Positions 27,100-33,827 of a stretch of DNA of 64,000 nucleotides are shown here, in pieces. Positions within the stretch are counted from its first letter, which is position 1, and each line of letters opens with the position of its first letter. The notes under the pieces are model-generated. The model was not told the DNA's origin and ran no database searches. It saw nothing but the letters and a program-made list of their open reading frames with translations. A program made the translations under genes and the position numbers. Source of the stretch: Pseudomonas vranovensis DSM 16006 (lineage in GTDB: Bacteria; Pseudomonadota; Gammaproteobacteria; Pseudomonadales; Pseudomonadaceae); the NCBI RefSeq assembly GCF_000425805.1, contig NZ_AUED01000021.1, positions 1 through 64,000 of the forward strand, in the 5' to 3' direction.

Positions 27100-27519
27100 A
27101 TGCGTATTCCCTCCCGCGTCATCGGCGGCGTTCTGGTCGCCACCCTGCTGACTCAACTGACGGCCTGCGGCACGATTTTCTTCCCTGACCGACGCGGCCA
27201 GATCGAAGGCAAGATCGACCCGGTAGTCGCCGCCCTCGATGCCATCGGCATCTTGTTCTATGTGCTCCCGGGCCTGATTGCCTTCGGTGTCGACTTCGCC
27301 ACCGGCGCCATCTATCTGCCGGGTGGCACCACCGCGCAAGTGGCCCCGGAAAAACTCAACCAGGCCATCGGCGCCGACGGCAAGGTCGACAACAGCAAGC
27401 TGCAGGCTATCCTCGAAAGCGAACTGGGCCAGCGCCTGCCGCTGAACGACCCGCGCCTGATCCAGCACAAGGGCAGCGTCGAGCAACTGGCGATGTACGG
27501 CCTCAAGCCCGCCGCCTGA
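27100..27519 (+). CDS. YceK/YidQ-type small lipoprotein
   Basis: A 139-residue protein with a lipoprotein signal peptide: lipobox LTAC with the lipidated cysteine at C23, then GTIFFPDRRGQIEGKIDPVVAALDAIG. A hydrophobic segment ILFYVLPGLIAFGVDFATGAIYLP follows. The combination fits the YceK/YidQ family of outer-membrane lipoproteins of unknown function. GGAG precedes ATG 27100. The FieF-like gene starts 25 bases downstream and may be co-transcribed. Confidence 0.83.
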   Translation: MRIPSRVIGGVLVATLLTQLTACGTIFFPDRRGQIEGKIDPVVAALDAIGILFYVLPGLIAFGVDFATGAIYLPGGTTAQVAPEKLNQAIGADGKVDNSKLQAILESELGQRLPLNDPRLIQHKGSVEQLAMYGLKPAA

Positions 27520-27544
27520 GCACTGAAAGGAAGCCCCCTGCAGC

Positions 27545-28417
27545 ATGACCCCTTCGGCTGAGCATCAACGCCTGCTGCGCCTGGCCACCCGCGCCTCTTT
27601 GGCGGTGGCCAGTATTCTGATCCTCACCAAGGCAGTGGCCTGGTGGCTCAGCGGGTCGGTGAGCCTGTTGGCGGGCCTGACCGACTCGGCACTTGATGGC
27701 GTCGCCTCGTTCCTCAACCTGCTGGCCGTGCACTACGCCTTGCGCCCGGCCGATGACGATCACCGCTATGGCCACGGCAAGGCCGAAGCCATGGCCGGCA
27801 TGGCTCAGGCGTTGTTCATCGGGGTCAGTGCCGTGCTGATCGGCGTACAGGCCGTGGAGCGCTTGCAAAATCCCCAACCCTTGGGCGACACCGCCATTGG
27901 TATTGCCGTGATGCTGCTGTCACTCGGATTGACCGTGGCCTTGCTGATGCTCCAGGCCAAGGTGATCCGCATTACCGGCTCCACCGCCGTGCGCGCCGAC
28001 TCGCTGCACTACCGCTCCGACCTGCTGCTCAACGGCAGCATCCTCATTGCCCTGGTGCTGGCACGCCTGGGCTGGCCACAACTGGATGCCTTCTTCGGCC
28101 TCGGCATTGCGATGTATATTCTCTGGAGCGCTGTGCAGATTGCCCGGGAGAGCACCGCGATCCTGATGGACAAGGAGTTGCCCGGCGACATCAGCGAGCA
28201 GATGCTGGCGCTGGCCTGCAGCGTGCCGGGTGTACGCGGCGCCCACGACCTGCGCACCCGGCTGTCGGGGAGCCACTGGTTCGTGCAACTGCACCTGGAG
28301 CTACCGGGTGAATTGCCACTCACCCAGGCCCATGCCCTGTGCGACCAGGCGGCTGCCGCGATCCATCGCAAATACCCCAGGGCAGAGGTGCTGGTACACG
28401 CCGACCCTGTACCGTAG
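27545..28417 (+). CDS. Cation diffusion facilitator, FieF-like (Fe2+/Zn2+ exporter)
   Basis: A 290-residue inner-membrane proton-driven metal exporter. Six helices are visible, and the four metal ligands of FieF are all present: D47 and D51 in DSALD (helix 2) and H155 and D159 in HYRSD (helix 5). The cytoplasmic C-terminal domain (about 205-290) carries GAHDLRTRLSGSHWFVQLHLEL. AAGGAAG precedes ATG 27545. The metal, Fe2+ or Zn2+, cannot be fixed by sequence alone. Confidence 0.93.
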   Translation: MTPSAEHQRLLRLATRASLAVASILILTKAVAWWLSGSVSLLAGLTDSALDGVASFLNLLAVHYALRPADDDHRYGHGKAEAMAGMAQALFIGVSAVLIGVQAVERLQNPQPLGDTAIGIAVMLLSLGLTVALLMLQAKVIRITGSTAVRADSLHYRSDLLLNGSILIALVLARLGWPQLDAFFGLGIAMYILWSAVQIARESTAILMDKELPGDISEQMLALACSVPGVRGAHDLRTRLSGSHWFVQLHLELPGELPLTQAHALCDQAAAAIHRKYPRAEVLVHADPVP

Positions 28418-28430
28418 TCCGGCAGCCTTT

Positions 28431-28528
28431 GTAGCCGCTGCCGTCAGCCTGCGATCGTCGGCGTAGCAATCGCCACTGACGTCCCACGGCCGCTTCGCGG
28501 CCGATCACAGCCTTGCGGTAGCGGCTAC
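28431..28528. repeat. Palindromic intergenic repeat, copy 2 (GTAGCCGCT family)
   Basis: Same architecture as 17946-18043: outer arms GTAGCCGCTGCCGTCAGCCT and GGTAGCGGCTAC, and an inner GGCCGCTTCGCGGCC palindrome. It lies between the convergent metal exporter and a small secreted-protein gene. The right arm runs into the latter's stop codon (28525-28527). Confidence 0.82.
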
Positions 28529-28809
28529 CAACGCAGTTGCTCCTGCCTGATGCCGCGCCTGGCCAGGCACTTCTCCAGTGCTCGCCGGTAATCCAGCTGC
28601 TGCTCTGCCCAACGACCGCACGCGTAGCGATTCCGCTCCCAACGGCTCGGGTAGCGCCGGGGAACGTCCTCGTAGTATCCGATCCTAGGGGGCTGGGTCT
28701 GGCGCACCTGGTCGGGCCGCGGCTGCAACGGCGACCCTTCCTGAGCCCAGCCCTGCAGACAGCTGCACAACAAACCAACACCAGCCAGCGGCCAGATTCG
28801 CGACTTCAT
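28525..28809 (-). CDS. Hypothetical small secreted protein
   Basis: A 94-residue protein with a cleavable signal peptide (MKSRIWPLAGVGLLCSCLQG, cleavage probably after QGWA) and a mature part rich in Arg/Tyr/Gln/Pro with two cysteines (ACGRWAEQQ, KCLARRG) that could form a disulfide in the periplasm. I do not recognise the family. GAGAAAGAGC precedes ATG 28809. The TAG stop is supplied by the edge of the palindromic repeat, so the original C-terminus may have been replaced. Confidence 0.68.
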   Translation of the reverse strand: MKSRIWPLAGVGLLCSCLQGWAQEGSPLQPRPDQVRQTQPPRIGYYEDVPRRYPSRWERNRYACGRWAEQQLDYRRALEKCLARRGIRQEQLRW

Positions 28810-28870
28810 GCTCTTTCTCCCGAGGGGCTATGCATCGCTATCGGCCGCAACCGGAAAAATCGCAGGCAAT

Positions 28871-29110
28871 AAAAAAGGGAGACCAAACGGTCTCCCTTCG
28901 AGAATTTTGTCCGTGCTCGACGCTTGTGACGTCGGCTCACCTCACGCTGTCTTGTGAACAGTGTGTAGCCCGGGGGCCGAGCACAACCCCTTAGGTTGCT
29001 GGCCGCAGCTGCCCCGATAAGGCCAGCTGCACTGGACTGATGTCCGGGCAGTGATTCTGGGTATAAGCATAAGGCTGCAGCGCCGGCAGCGGATTGCGAA
29101 GATTGCTCAT
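28871..29110 (-). ncRNA. Candidate small RNA or leader transcript ending at a strong terminator
   Basis: Boundaries are approximate. On the minus strand the region ends in AAGGGAGACC-gttt-GGTCTCCCTT followed by TTTTATT, an excellent intrinsic terminator. No confident protein gene lies upstream on that strand before the start of the divergent Lrp gene, so something else must be transcribed into it. The proximal part contains two stem-loops with the same loop sequence. It does not look like RsmX/Y/Z, tmRNA, 6S or RNase P. An expressed mini-ORF is the alternative. Confidence 0.33.
28875..28898 (-). terminator. Rho-independent terminator on the minus strand
   Basis: Perfect 10-bp stem AAGGGAGACC/GGTCTCCCTT with a 4-base loop, followed on the minus strand by a T-rich tract. 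It points into the small secreted-protein gene from upstream and so belongs to an unidentified minus-strand transcript. Confidence 0.88.
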
Positions 29111-29121
29111 TAAAATAGCAC

Positions 29122-29151
29122 TTGCGCAATTTTTAGCTACGGATTGATAAT
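29122..29151 (+). promoter_or_regulatory. Predicted sigma-70 promoter of the second Lrp gene
   Basis: TTGCGC (29122-29127) and GATAAT (29146-29151) are separated by 18 bases, with the Lrp ATG 33 bases beyond. The region is markedly AT-rich, which suits autoregulation by an Lrp-type protein. Confidence 0.5.
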
Positions 29152-29183
29152 TCGCCGCAATTGAAATAGAAAAGGCATGTTCC

Positions 29184-29660
29184 ATGAGCAAACTGGACCG
29201 CTACGACCTGAGCATTCTTGCCGAATTGCAGCGCGATGCGCGCATCTCCAACCAGGAACTGGCCGAACGCATCGGCCTTTCGCCCTCGCCCTGCTCGCGA
29301 CGGGTCAAGCAACTGGAAGACGACGGCTACATTTCGCGCCAGGTTGCCCTGCTCGACCGCAAGAAGCTGGGCCTGAGCCTCACCGCCTACGTGCTGATCG
29401 GCATGGACCGACACACCCCGGAACGCTTCGAGGCCTTTGAAACGGCGATTCGCAACCTGCCCCAGGTGCTTGAATGCAGCCTGGTCACCGGGATGGACGC
29501 CGACTACCAGCTCAAGGTGGTGGTGCCCGACATGGACCACTACCAGAAGCTGCTGCTGGGCCACTTGACCCGAATCGAAGGGGTGACCAGCGTGCGTTCG
29601 AGCTTTGTGCTCAACCAGGTGCTGGCCAGCACCGAACTACCGCTGACGCACCTGCGTTAG
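29184..29660 (+). CDS. Lrp/AsnC family transcriptional regulator
   Basis: A 158-residue Lrp-type regulator. The DNA-binding half shows LDRYDLSILAELQRDARISN and LSPSPCSRRVKQLEDDGYI; the RAM effector domain includes LECSLVTGMDADYQLKVVV. The pattern is closer to classical Lrp than the regulator at 20555-21013. It is alone on its strand apart from the small DUF2788 gene 55 bases downstream. The structured intergenic region upstream may be a target. Confidence 0.93.
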   Translation: MSKLDRYDLSILAELQRDARISNQELAERIGLSPSPCSRRVKQLEDDGYISRQVALLDRKKLGLSLTAYVLIGMDRHTPERFEAFETAIRNLPQVLECSLVTGMDADYQLKVVVPDMDHYQKLLLGHLTRIEGVTSVRSSFVLNQVLASTELPLTHLR

Positions 29661-29715
29661 TCAGAGCGGCAAGCGGGGCGTATAATCGCGCGCCTCAACC
29701 TGCCGGAGAGTATCG

Positions 29716-29919
29716 ATGGATCCTGCGTTGTTCGAAGAATGGATGATGACCATCCTGGTCACCATCCTGATTGGTTTCATGGGTTTTATCGTCTGGGACC
29801 TGGCGAAAAAATCCAAGGCCGGCAAGTTCGGCACCTTCATCCTGTTTTTCGTGCTGGGCCTGGGCATCCTCGCCTTCATCATCAAAAGCGTGGTGATCGG
29901 CTTTATCGAAGGCGTCTAG
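29716..29919 (+). CDS. DUF2788 small membrane protein
   Basis: A 67-residue protein with two transmembrane helices ([18 protein letters not shown] and [19 protein letters not shown]) joined by a basic loop KKSKAGKFG. This matches the DUF2788 family, conserved in pseudomonads, function unknown. GGAG precedes ATG 29716. Its TAG stop shares CTAG with the stop of rluE. Confidence 0.85.
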   Translation: MDPALFEEWMMTILVTILIGFMGFIVWDLAKKSKAGKFGTFILFFVLGLGILAFIIKSVVIGFIEGV

Positions 29920-30545
29920 CGCTTGGCCGGTACTTCCCGCCACTGCCCCTGATCCAGCCCCTCCAGCGTCCAGTCGCCGATCCGCACCCGTACCAGGCGC
30001 AGGGTCGGCAGGCCGACGGCTGCCGTCATGCGCCGCACCTGGCGGTTGCGCCCTTCCTTGATCACCAGTTCCAGCCACCGGGTGGGCACGCTTTTACGAA
30101 AGCGCACCGGCGGATTGCGCGGCCATAGTTGCGGCTCTTCAAGCTGCCGGGCCTGGGCAGGCAAGGTGGGGCCGTCATTGAGTTCGACGCCGTCGCGCAG
30201 CCGTTGCAATTGCTCCTCGGTCGGCTCGCCTTCCACCTGTACCCAATAGGTTTTCGCCAGCTTGTGCTTGGGGTCGGCGATGCGCGCCTGCAACTGGCCG
30301 TCGTTGGTCAACAACAAGAGCCCTTCGCTGTCGCGGTCCAGACGCCCGGCCGGATAGACACCGGGGATGTCGATGTAGTCCTTGAGGGTCGCACGCCCTT
30401 CACCGTCACTGAACTGGGTCAGTACGTCAAAAGGCTTGTTGAACAGGATCAACCGCGGCTCGGCCGGCGGCGCCTTGGCTTGGCGACGCGGACCGGAGGG
30501 TTTGGCCGCGGGACGACGCGGCGTGGAACGTGGGGGTAACGGCAT
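29916..30545 (-). CDS. rluE: 23S rRNA pseudouridine synthase RluE type
   Basis: A 209-residue pseudouridine synthase of the RsuA/RluE group; E. coli RluE modifies U2457 of 23S rRNA. A basic Pro/Arg/Lys-rich leader (residues 1-30) replaces the S4 domain, as in RluE. The catalytic aspartate lies in [19 protein letters not shown] (D70). Conserved KTYWVQVEG and [10 protein letters not shown] follow. The amn gene lies just upstream on the same strand, separated by six bases. Confidence 0.9.
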   Translation of the reverse strand: MPLPPRSTPRRPAAKPSGPRRQAKAPPAEPRLILFNKPFDVLTQFSDGEGRATLKDYIDIPGVYPAGRLDRDSEGLLLLTNDGQLQARIADPKHKLAKTYWVQVEGEPTEEQLQRLRDGVELNDGPTLPAQARQLEEPQLWPRNPPVRFRKSVPTRWLELVIKEGRNRQVRRMTAAVGLPTLRLVRVRIGDWTLEGLDQGQWREVPAKR

Positions 30546-30551
30546 GGGGCC

Positions 30552-32045
30552 TCAGCGGAACGGCGGCTCATCGAAACTGCGCAGTTTACGCGAGTGCAGC
30601 GAATGGAGTTCGGTGCGCAGCAGGTCCAATGCCGCAATACCGATCTTCAAGTGCTGGCTGACCGCCCGATTGTAGAAGGCGTTGGCCGCTCCCGGCAGCT
30701 TGATTTCGCTGTGCAGCGGCTTGTCCGAGACGCAGAGCAAGGTGCCATATGGCACCCGCAGGCGATAACCCTGGGCGGCAATGGTGCCGCTCTCCATGTC
30801 GACCGCCACGGCACGCGACAGGTTGATCAATGGTCGTTCCTGAGCCCAGCGCAGCTCCCAGTTGCGGTCGTCGTAGGTCAGCACGGTGCCGGTGCGCAGG
30901 CGCTTTTTCAGCTCATCGCCACGTTCGCCGGTCACCTGGGCAGCGGCTTCCTGCAGCGCCAGCTGCACCTCGGCCAGGGCCGGGATCGGAATATGCGGCG
31001 GTACCACCCGGTCCAGAATGCCGTCACGGCGCATGTAGGCGTGCGCCAGTACATAGTCACCGATGGTCTGCGACTGCCGCAGCCCACCACAGTGACCGAT
31101 CATCAGCCAGCAATGCGGGCGCAGCACCGCGAGGTGGTCGGTGATGTTCTTGGCGTTGGAAGGCCCCACACCAATGTTGACCAGCGTGATGCCATCGCCG
31201 TCGGCAGCAATCAGGTGGTAGGCCGGCATCTGGTAGCGGTGCCAGACCACCCCTGCCACCAAGGCCTGGGCTTCACCGTTGTCCATGCTCTTTTCAATGA
31301 CCACGTTGCCTGGCAAGACCATGCGCACAAAGCGTGGGTCATCGCGCAACTGCTCAAGGCCATGACTGACGAACTGATCGACATAGCGGTGGTAGTTGGT
31401 CAGCAGGATCCACGGTTGCACGTGGCGCCAGTCGCTGCCGGTGTAGTGCACCAGGCGACGCAGCGAGAAATCCACCCGCGCCGCATCGAACAGCGCCAGC
31501 GGCAAGGGGTCGACGTTGGCCCAGTCGTAGAGGCCATCGGCGATGCCATCGGTGGCCGCCGACAGGTCGGTGCTGGGGAACACCCGTGCAAGTGCTGCCG
31601 CGGTGATCCCGGTACCGGCCAGCTCGTCGCCCTGCTCGACCACATAGGGATAGGGGATGTTCTGCTCGCTGACGCCGACTTCAACCTTTACGGTGAAGTC
31701 GCGCATCAGTGGCTTCAATTGCTCCAGCAGATAGTTACGAAAAGATGCGGGCTGGGTCACGGTGACGCTGTAAGTACCAGGCAGTTGCACCTTGGCGTAG
31801 GCCCGGGTGATGGCCGGTACTTCGCCGTGGTACTCGTAGGTCAGGCGCAGCTCCGGGTAACGGAACTGCGCACGTTCTTCGGCGTTGGGCTCGGTGCGGT
31901 CCTTGAGGTAGCGCTTGAGCGCCAGGCTCAGGGCCGCGGTGGCTTGCTCGTGCAGGCTCGCCAGACGATCGACGGCCTGCTCGGCGGTTTCTACGACAAC
32001 GAAGGCTTCATCAGTACGGCTCACAATGTACTTCCTGTCTGACAT
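30552..32045 (-). CDS. amn: AMP nucleosidase
   Basis: A 497-residue enzyme that hydrolyses AMP to adenine and ribose 5-phosphate and helps set adenylate levels. It has the AMP-nucleosidase N-terminal domain and the C-terminal nucleoside-phosphorylase fold with NIGVGPSNAKN, MIGHCGGLR and VDMESGTIAAQG, which carries the ribose-binding glutamate. I chose ATG 32045 (MSDRKY) because GGAGG sits at the right distance; ATG 32057 is also in frame. rluE follows. Confidence 0.95.
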   Translation of the reverse strand: MSDRKYIVSRTDEAFVVVETAEQAVDRLASLHEQATAALSLALKRYLKDRTEPNAEERAQFRYPELRLTYEYHGEVPAITRAYAKVQLPGTYSVTVTQPASFRNYLLEQLKPLMRDFTVKVEVGVSEQNIPYPYVVEQGDELAGTGITAAALARVFPSTDLSAATDGIADGLYDWANVDPLPLALFDAARVDFSLRRLVHYTGSDWRHVQPWILLTNYHRYVDQFVSHGLEQLRDDPRFVRMVLPGNVVIEKSMDNGEAQALVAGVVWHRYQMPAYHLIAADGDGITLVNIGVGPSNAKNITDHLAVLRPHCWLMIGHCGGLRQSQTIGDYVLAHAYMRRDGILDRVVPPHIPIPALAEVQLALQEAAAQVTGERGDELKKRLRTGTVLTYDDRNWELRWAQERPLINLSRAVAVDMESGTIAAQGYRLRVPYGTLLCVSDKPLHSEIKLPGAANAFYNRAVSQHLKIGIAALDLLRTELHSLHSRKLRSFDEPPFR

Positions 32046-32089
32046 GCATGCCTCCATCTTGCCTACTTATTCAGGCAAAGGCACGCACG

Positions 32090-33742
32090 TTAGAGCGGCC
32101 AGTTCGGGGTCGCGCGTGCCACCAGTTCGCCAACATCCACCCCTCGCGGCAACACCCCGTAGACCCGGCCACTGCCGCCCAGTCGGCTGCCAATGAAGGC
32201 GTCGCTGACCGTGGCGTTACCGGCCTCGAGCAACAGCTTGGCCTGCAGGCCCAGGGCGATGTCTTCAGTGAGCTGGCGGGCGCGGTACTGGATATCGCCG
32301 GTGTCGGCGAATGCCGCCTTGAGGTTGCCGATATGCGCCGCCAACCGCGGGTCGCCATGGCCGTCGCCCAATTCGTCGAACAGGGTGTCGAGGACACCCG
32401 GCTCCTTGGACAGCGCACGCAGTACATCCAGGCACTGAACGTTGCCTGAACCTTCCCAGGTCGAGTTGACCGGTGCCTCGCGGTACAGCCTTGGCAGGAT
32501 GCTTTCTTCGACATACCCGGCGCCGCCCATGCACTCGGCGGCCTCGTTGATCATGGCCGGGGCACGCTTGCAGATCCAATACTTGCCTACCGCCGTCACC
32601 AGCCGAGCAAAGCGGGCCTGGTGGGCATCGTCGGGTTGATCCAGGGCGTGCCCCATGCGCAGGCTCAGCGCCAGCGCGGCTTCGCTTTCCAGGGCCAGGT
32701 CAGCCAGCACGTTCTGCATCAGTGGCTGCTCGGCTAGCAGGCGGCCACCTACCTTTCGATGGGCACAATGGTGCGCGGCCTGGGTCAGGGCCTGGCGCAT
32801 CAAGGCGCTGGAGCCAACCATGCAGTCGAAGCGGGTCATGGCGACCATCTCGATAATGGTCGGTACGCCGCGCCCCTCTTCGCCAATCATCCAGGCCAGG
32901 GCACCGCGAAACTCCACTTCACTGGAGGCGTTGGAGCAATTGCCCAACTTGTTCTTCAGGCGCTGGATGTAGAACTGGTTGCGACTGTCATCCGGGCGGT
33001 GACGCGGCAGCAGGAAGCAGCTCAGGCCCTTTTCAGTCTGGGCCAGGGTCAGGAAGGCATCGCACATCGGTGCCGAGCAGAACCATTTGTGCCCGACCAG
33101 TTCGTAAGCCTGGCCCGGCCCCGGCGCGCCCACCGGATACGCCCGCGTGGTGTTGGCCCGCACATCGGTACCACCCTGCTTCTCGGTCATGGCCATGCCC
33201 AGGGTCACACCGACCTTGTGCCGGTCACCGATATTGCGCGGGTCGTATTCGCTGGCGAGGACCTTCGGCAGCCAGTATTCCGCGAGTTCCGGCTGCAGTT
33301 TGAGCGCCGGCACGGCGGCAAAGGTCATGGTCAACGGACAGCCGCTACCGGCTTCGGCCTGGCTGTGCAGGTACGTCATCGAGGCACGGGCAACATGGGC
33401 GCCGTCGCGAGGGTTGGTCCAGGGCAGCGAGGGCAGGCCATGCTCAATGGCCGTGCGCATCAGCTCATGGTAGGCCGGATGAAACTCCACCAGATCGACA
33501 CGGTGACCATAGCGATCATGGCTGCTGAACTGGGGCTTGTTCTGGTTGGCCAGAAACCCCGCCGCCATCAATGGGCCACCGGCCAACGCCCCGTACGCAT
33601 CGATCCGCGCCTCGGCCCAGCCAGCCCCATAACGCCGTGACCATTGCTGCAGGGGCACGTCGATGCGATAGAGATTGGCACCCTCCAGCGATGGCGGCTG
33701 GTTGGTAACCTCATGGGTTTCAGCGTACTGGTGCAGGTTCAT
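32090..33742 (-). CDS. AidB-like acyl-CoA dehydrogenase
   Basis: A 550-residue member of the AidB branch of acyl-CoA dehydrogenases, longer than classical members because of the extra C-terminal domain. Visible are GMAMTEKQGGTDVRANTT, HKWFCSAPMCDAFLTLAQ and ECMGGAGYVEESILPRLYREAPVNSTWEGSGN, where the usual catalytic-glutamate loop has the AidB form. E. coli AidB is part of the adaptive response to alkylation and binds DNA. No ada/alkB genes are near here. AGGAGG is close upstream of ATG 33742. Function beyond family membership is uncertain. Confidence 0.9.
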   Translation of the reverse strand: MNLHQYAETHEVTNQPPSLEGANLYRIDVPLQQWSRRYGAGWAEARIDAYGALAGGPLMAAGFLANQNKPQFSSHDRYGHRVDLVEFHPAYHELMRTAIEHGLPSLPWTNPRDGAHVARASMTYLHSQAEAGSGCPLTMTFAAVPALKLQPELAEYWLPKVLASEYDPRNIGDRHKVGVTLGMAMTEKQGGTDVRANTTRAYPVGAPGPGQAYELVGHKWFCSAPMCDAFLTLAQTEKGLSCFLLPRHRPDDSRNQFYIQRLKNKLGNCSNASSEVEFRGALAWMIGEEGRGVPTIIEMVAMTRFDCMVGSSALMRQALTQAAHHCAHRKVGGRLLAEQPLMQNVLADLALESEAALALSLRMGHALDQPDDAHQARFARLVTAVGKYWICKRAPAMINEAAECMGGAGYVEESILPRLYREAPVNSTWEGSGNVQCLDVLRALSKEPGVLDTLFDELGDGHGDPRLAAHIGNLKAAFADTGDIQYRARQLTEDIALGLQAKLLLEAGNATVSDAFIGSRLGGSGRVYGVLPRGVDVGELVARATPNWPL

Positions 33743-33827
33743 CGGGGAGGGCCTCCTGGATCCGGACGTGTCTGAAATTTCAGTGAATCACGCCCTGCCC
33801 CCCGCTCAAAGTGACAAAAATGCCTAA

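Larger units (their letters stand above)
28810..29183. other. 374-base intergenic region: terminator, twin hairpins, no confident gene
   Basis: This gap separates the small secreted-protein gene (minus) from the Lrp gene (plus). It holds a strong minus-strand terminator (28875-28898), two hairpins with identical loops (28918-28934, 28943-28965), a further GCAGCTG/CAGCTGC pairing (29005-29030), and the Lrp promoter near 29122-29151. A 39-codon minus-strand frame (28991-29110) starts with ATG but has no clear ribosome-binding site and no recognisable homology. Confidence 0.6.

Noticed and set aside
12900..28528. CRISPR-like repeats
   Set aside because: The repeats found are isolated palindromic units with kilobases between them, not regularly spaced direct repeats with unique spacers, and there are no cas genes.
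28806..29129. A 107-codon minus-strand open frame across the candidate small-RNA region
   Set aside because: It passes straight through the strong terminator at 28875-28898 and overlaps the start of the small secreted-protein gene; no ribosome-binding site and no protein-like pattern.
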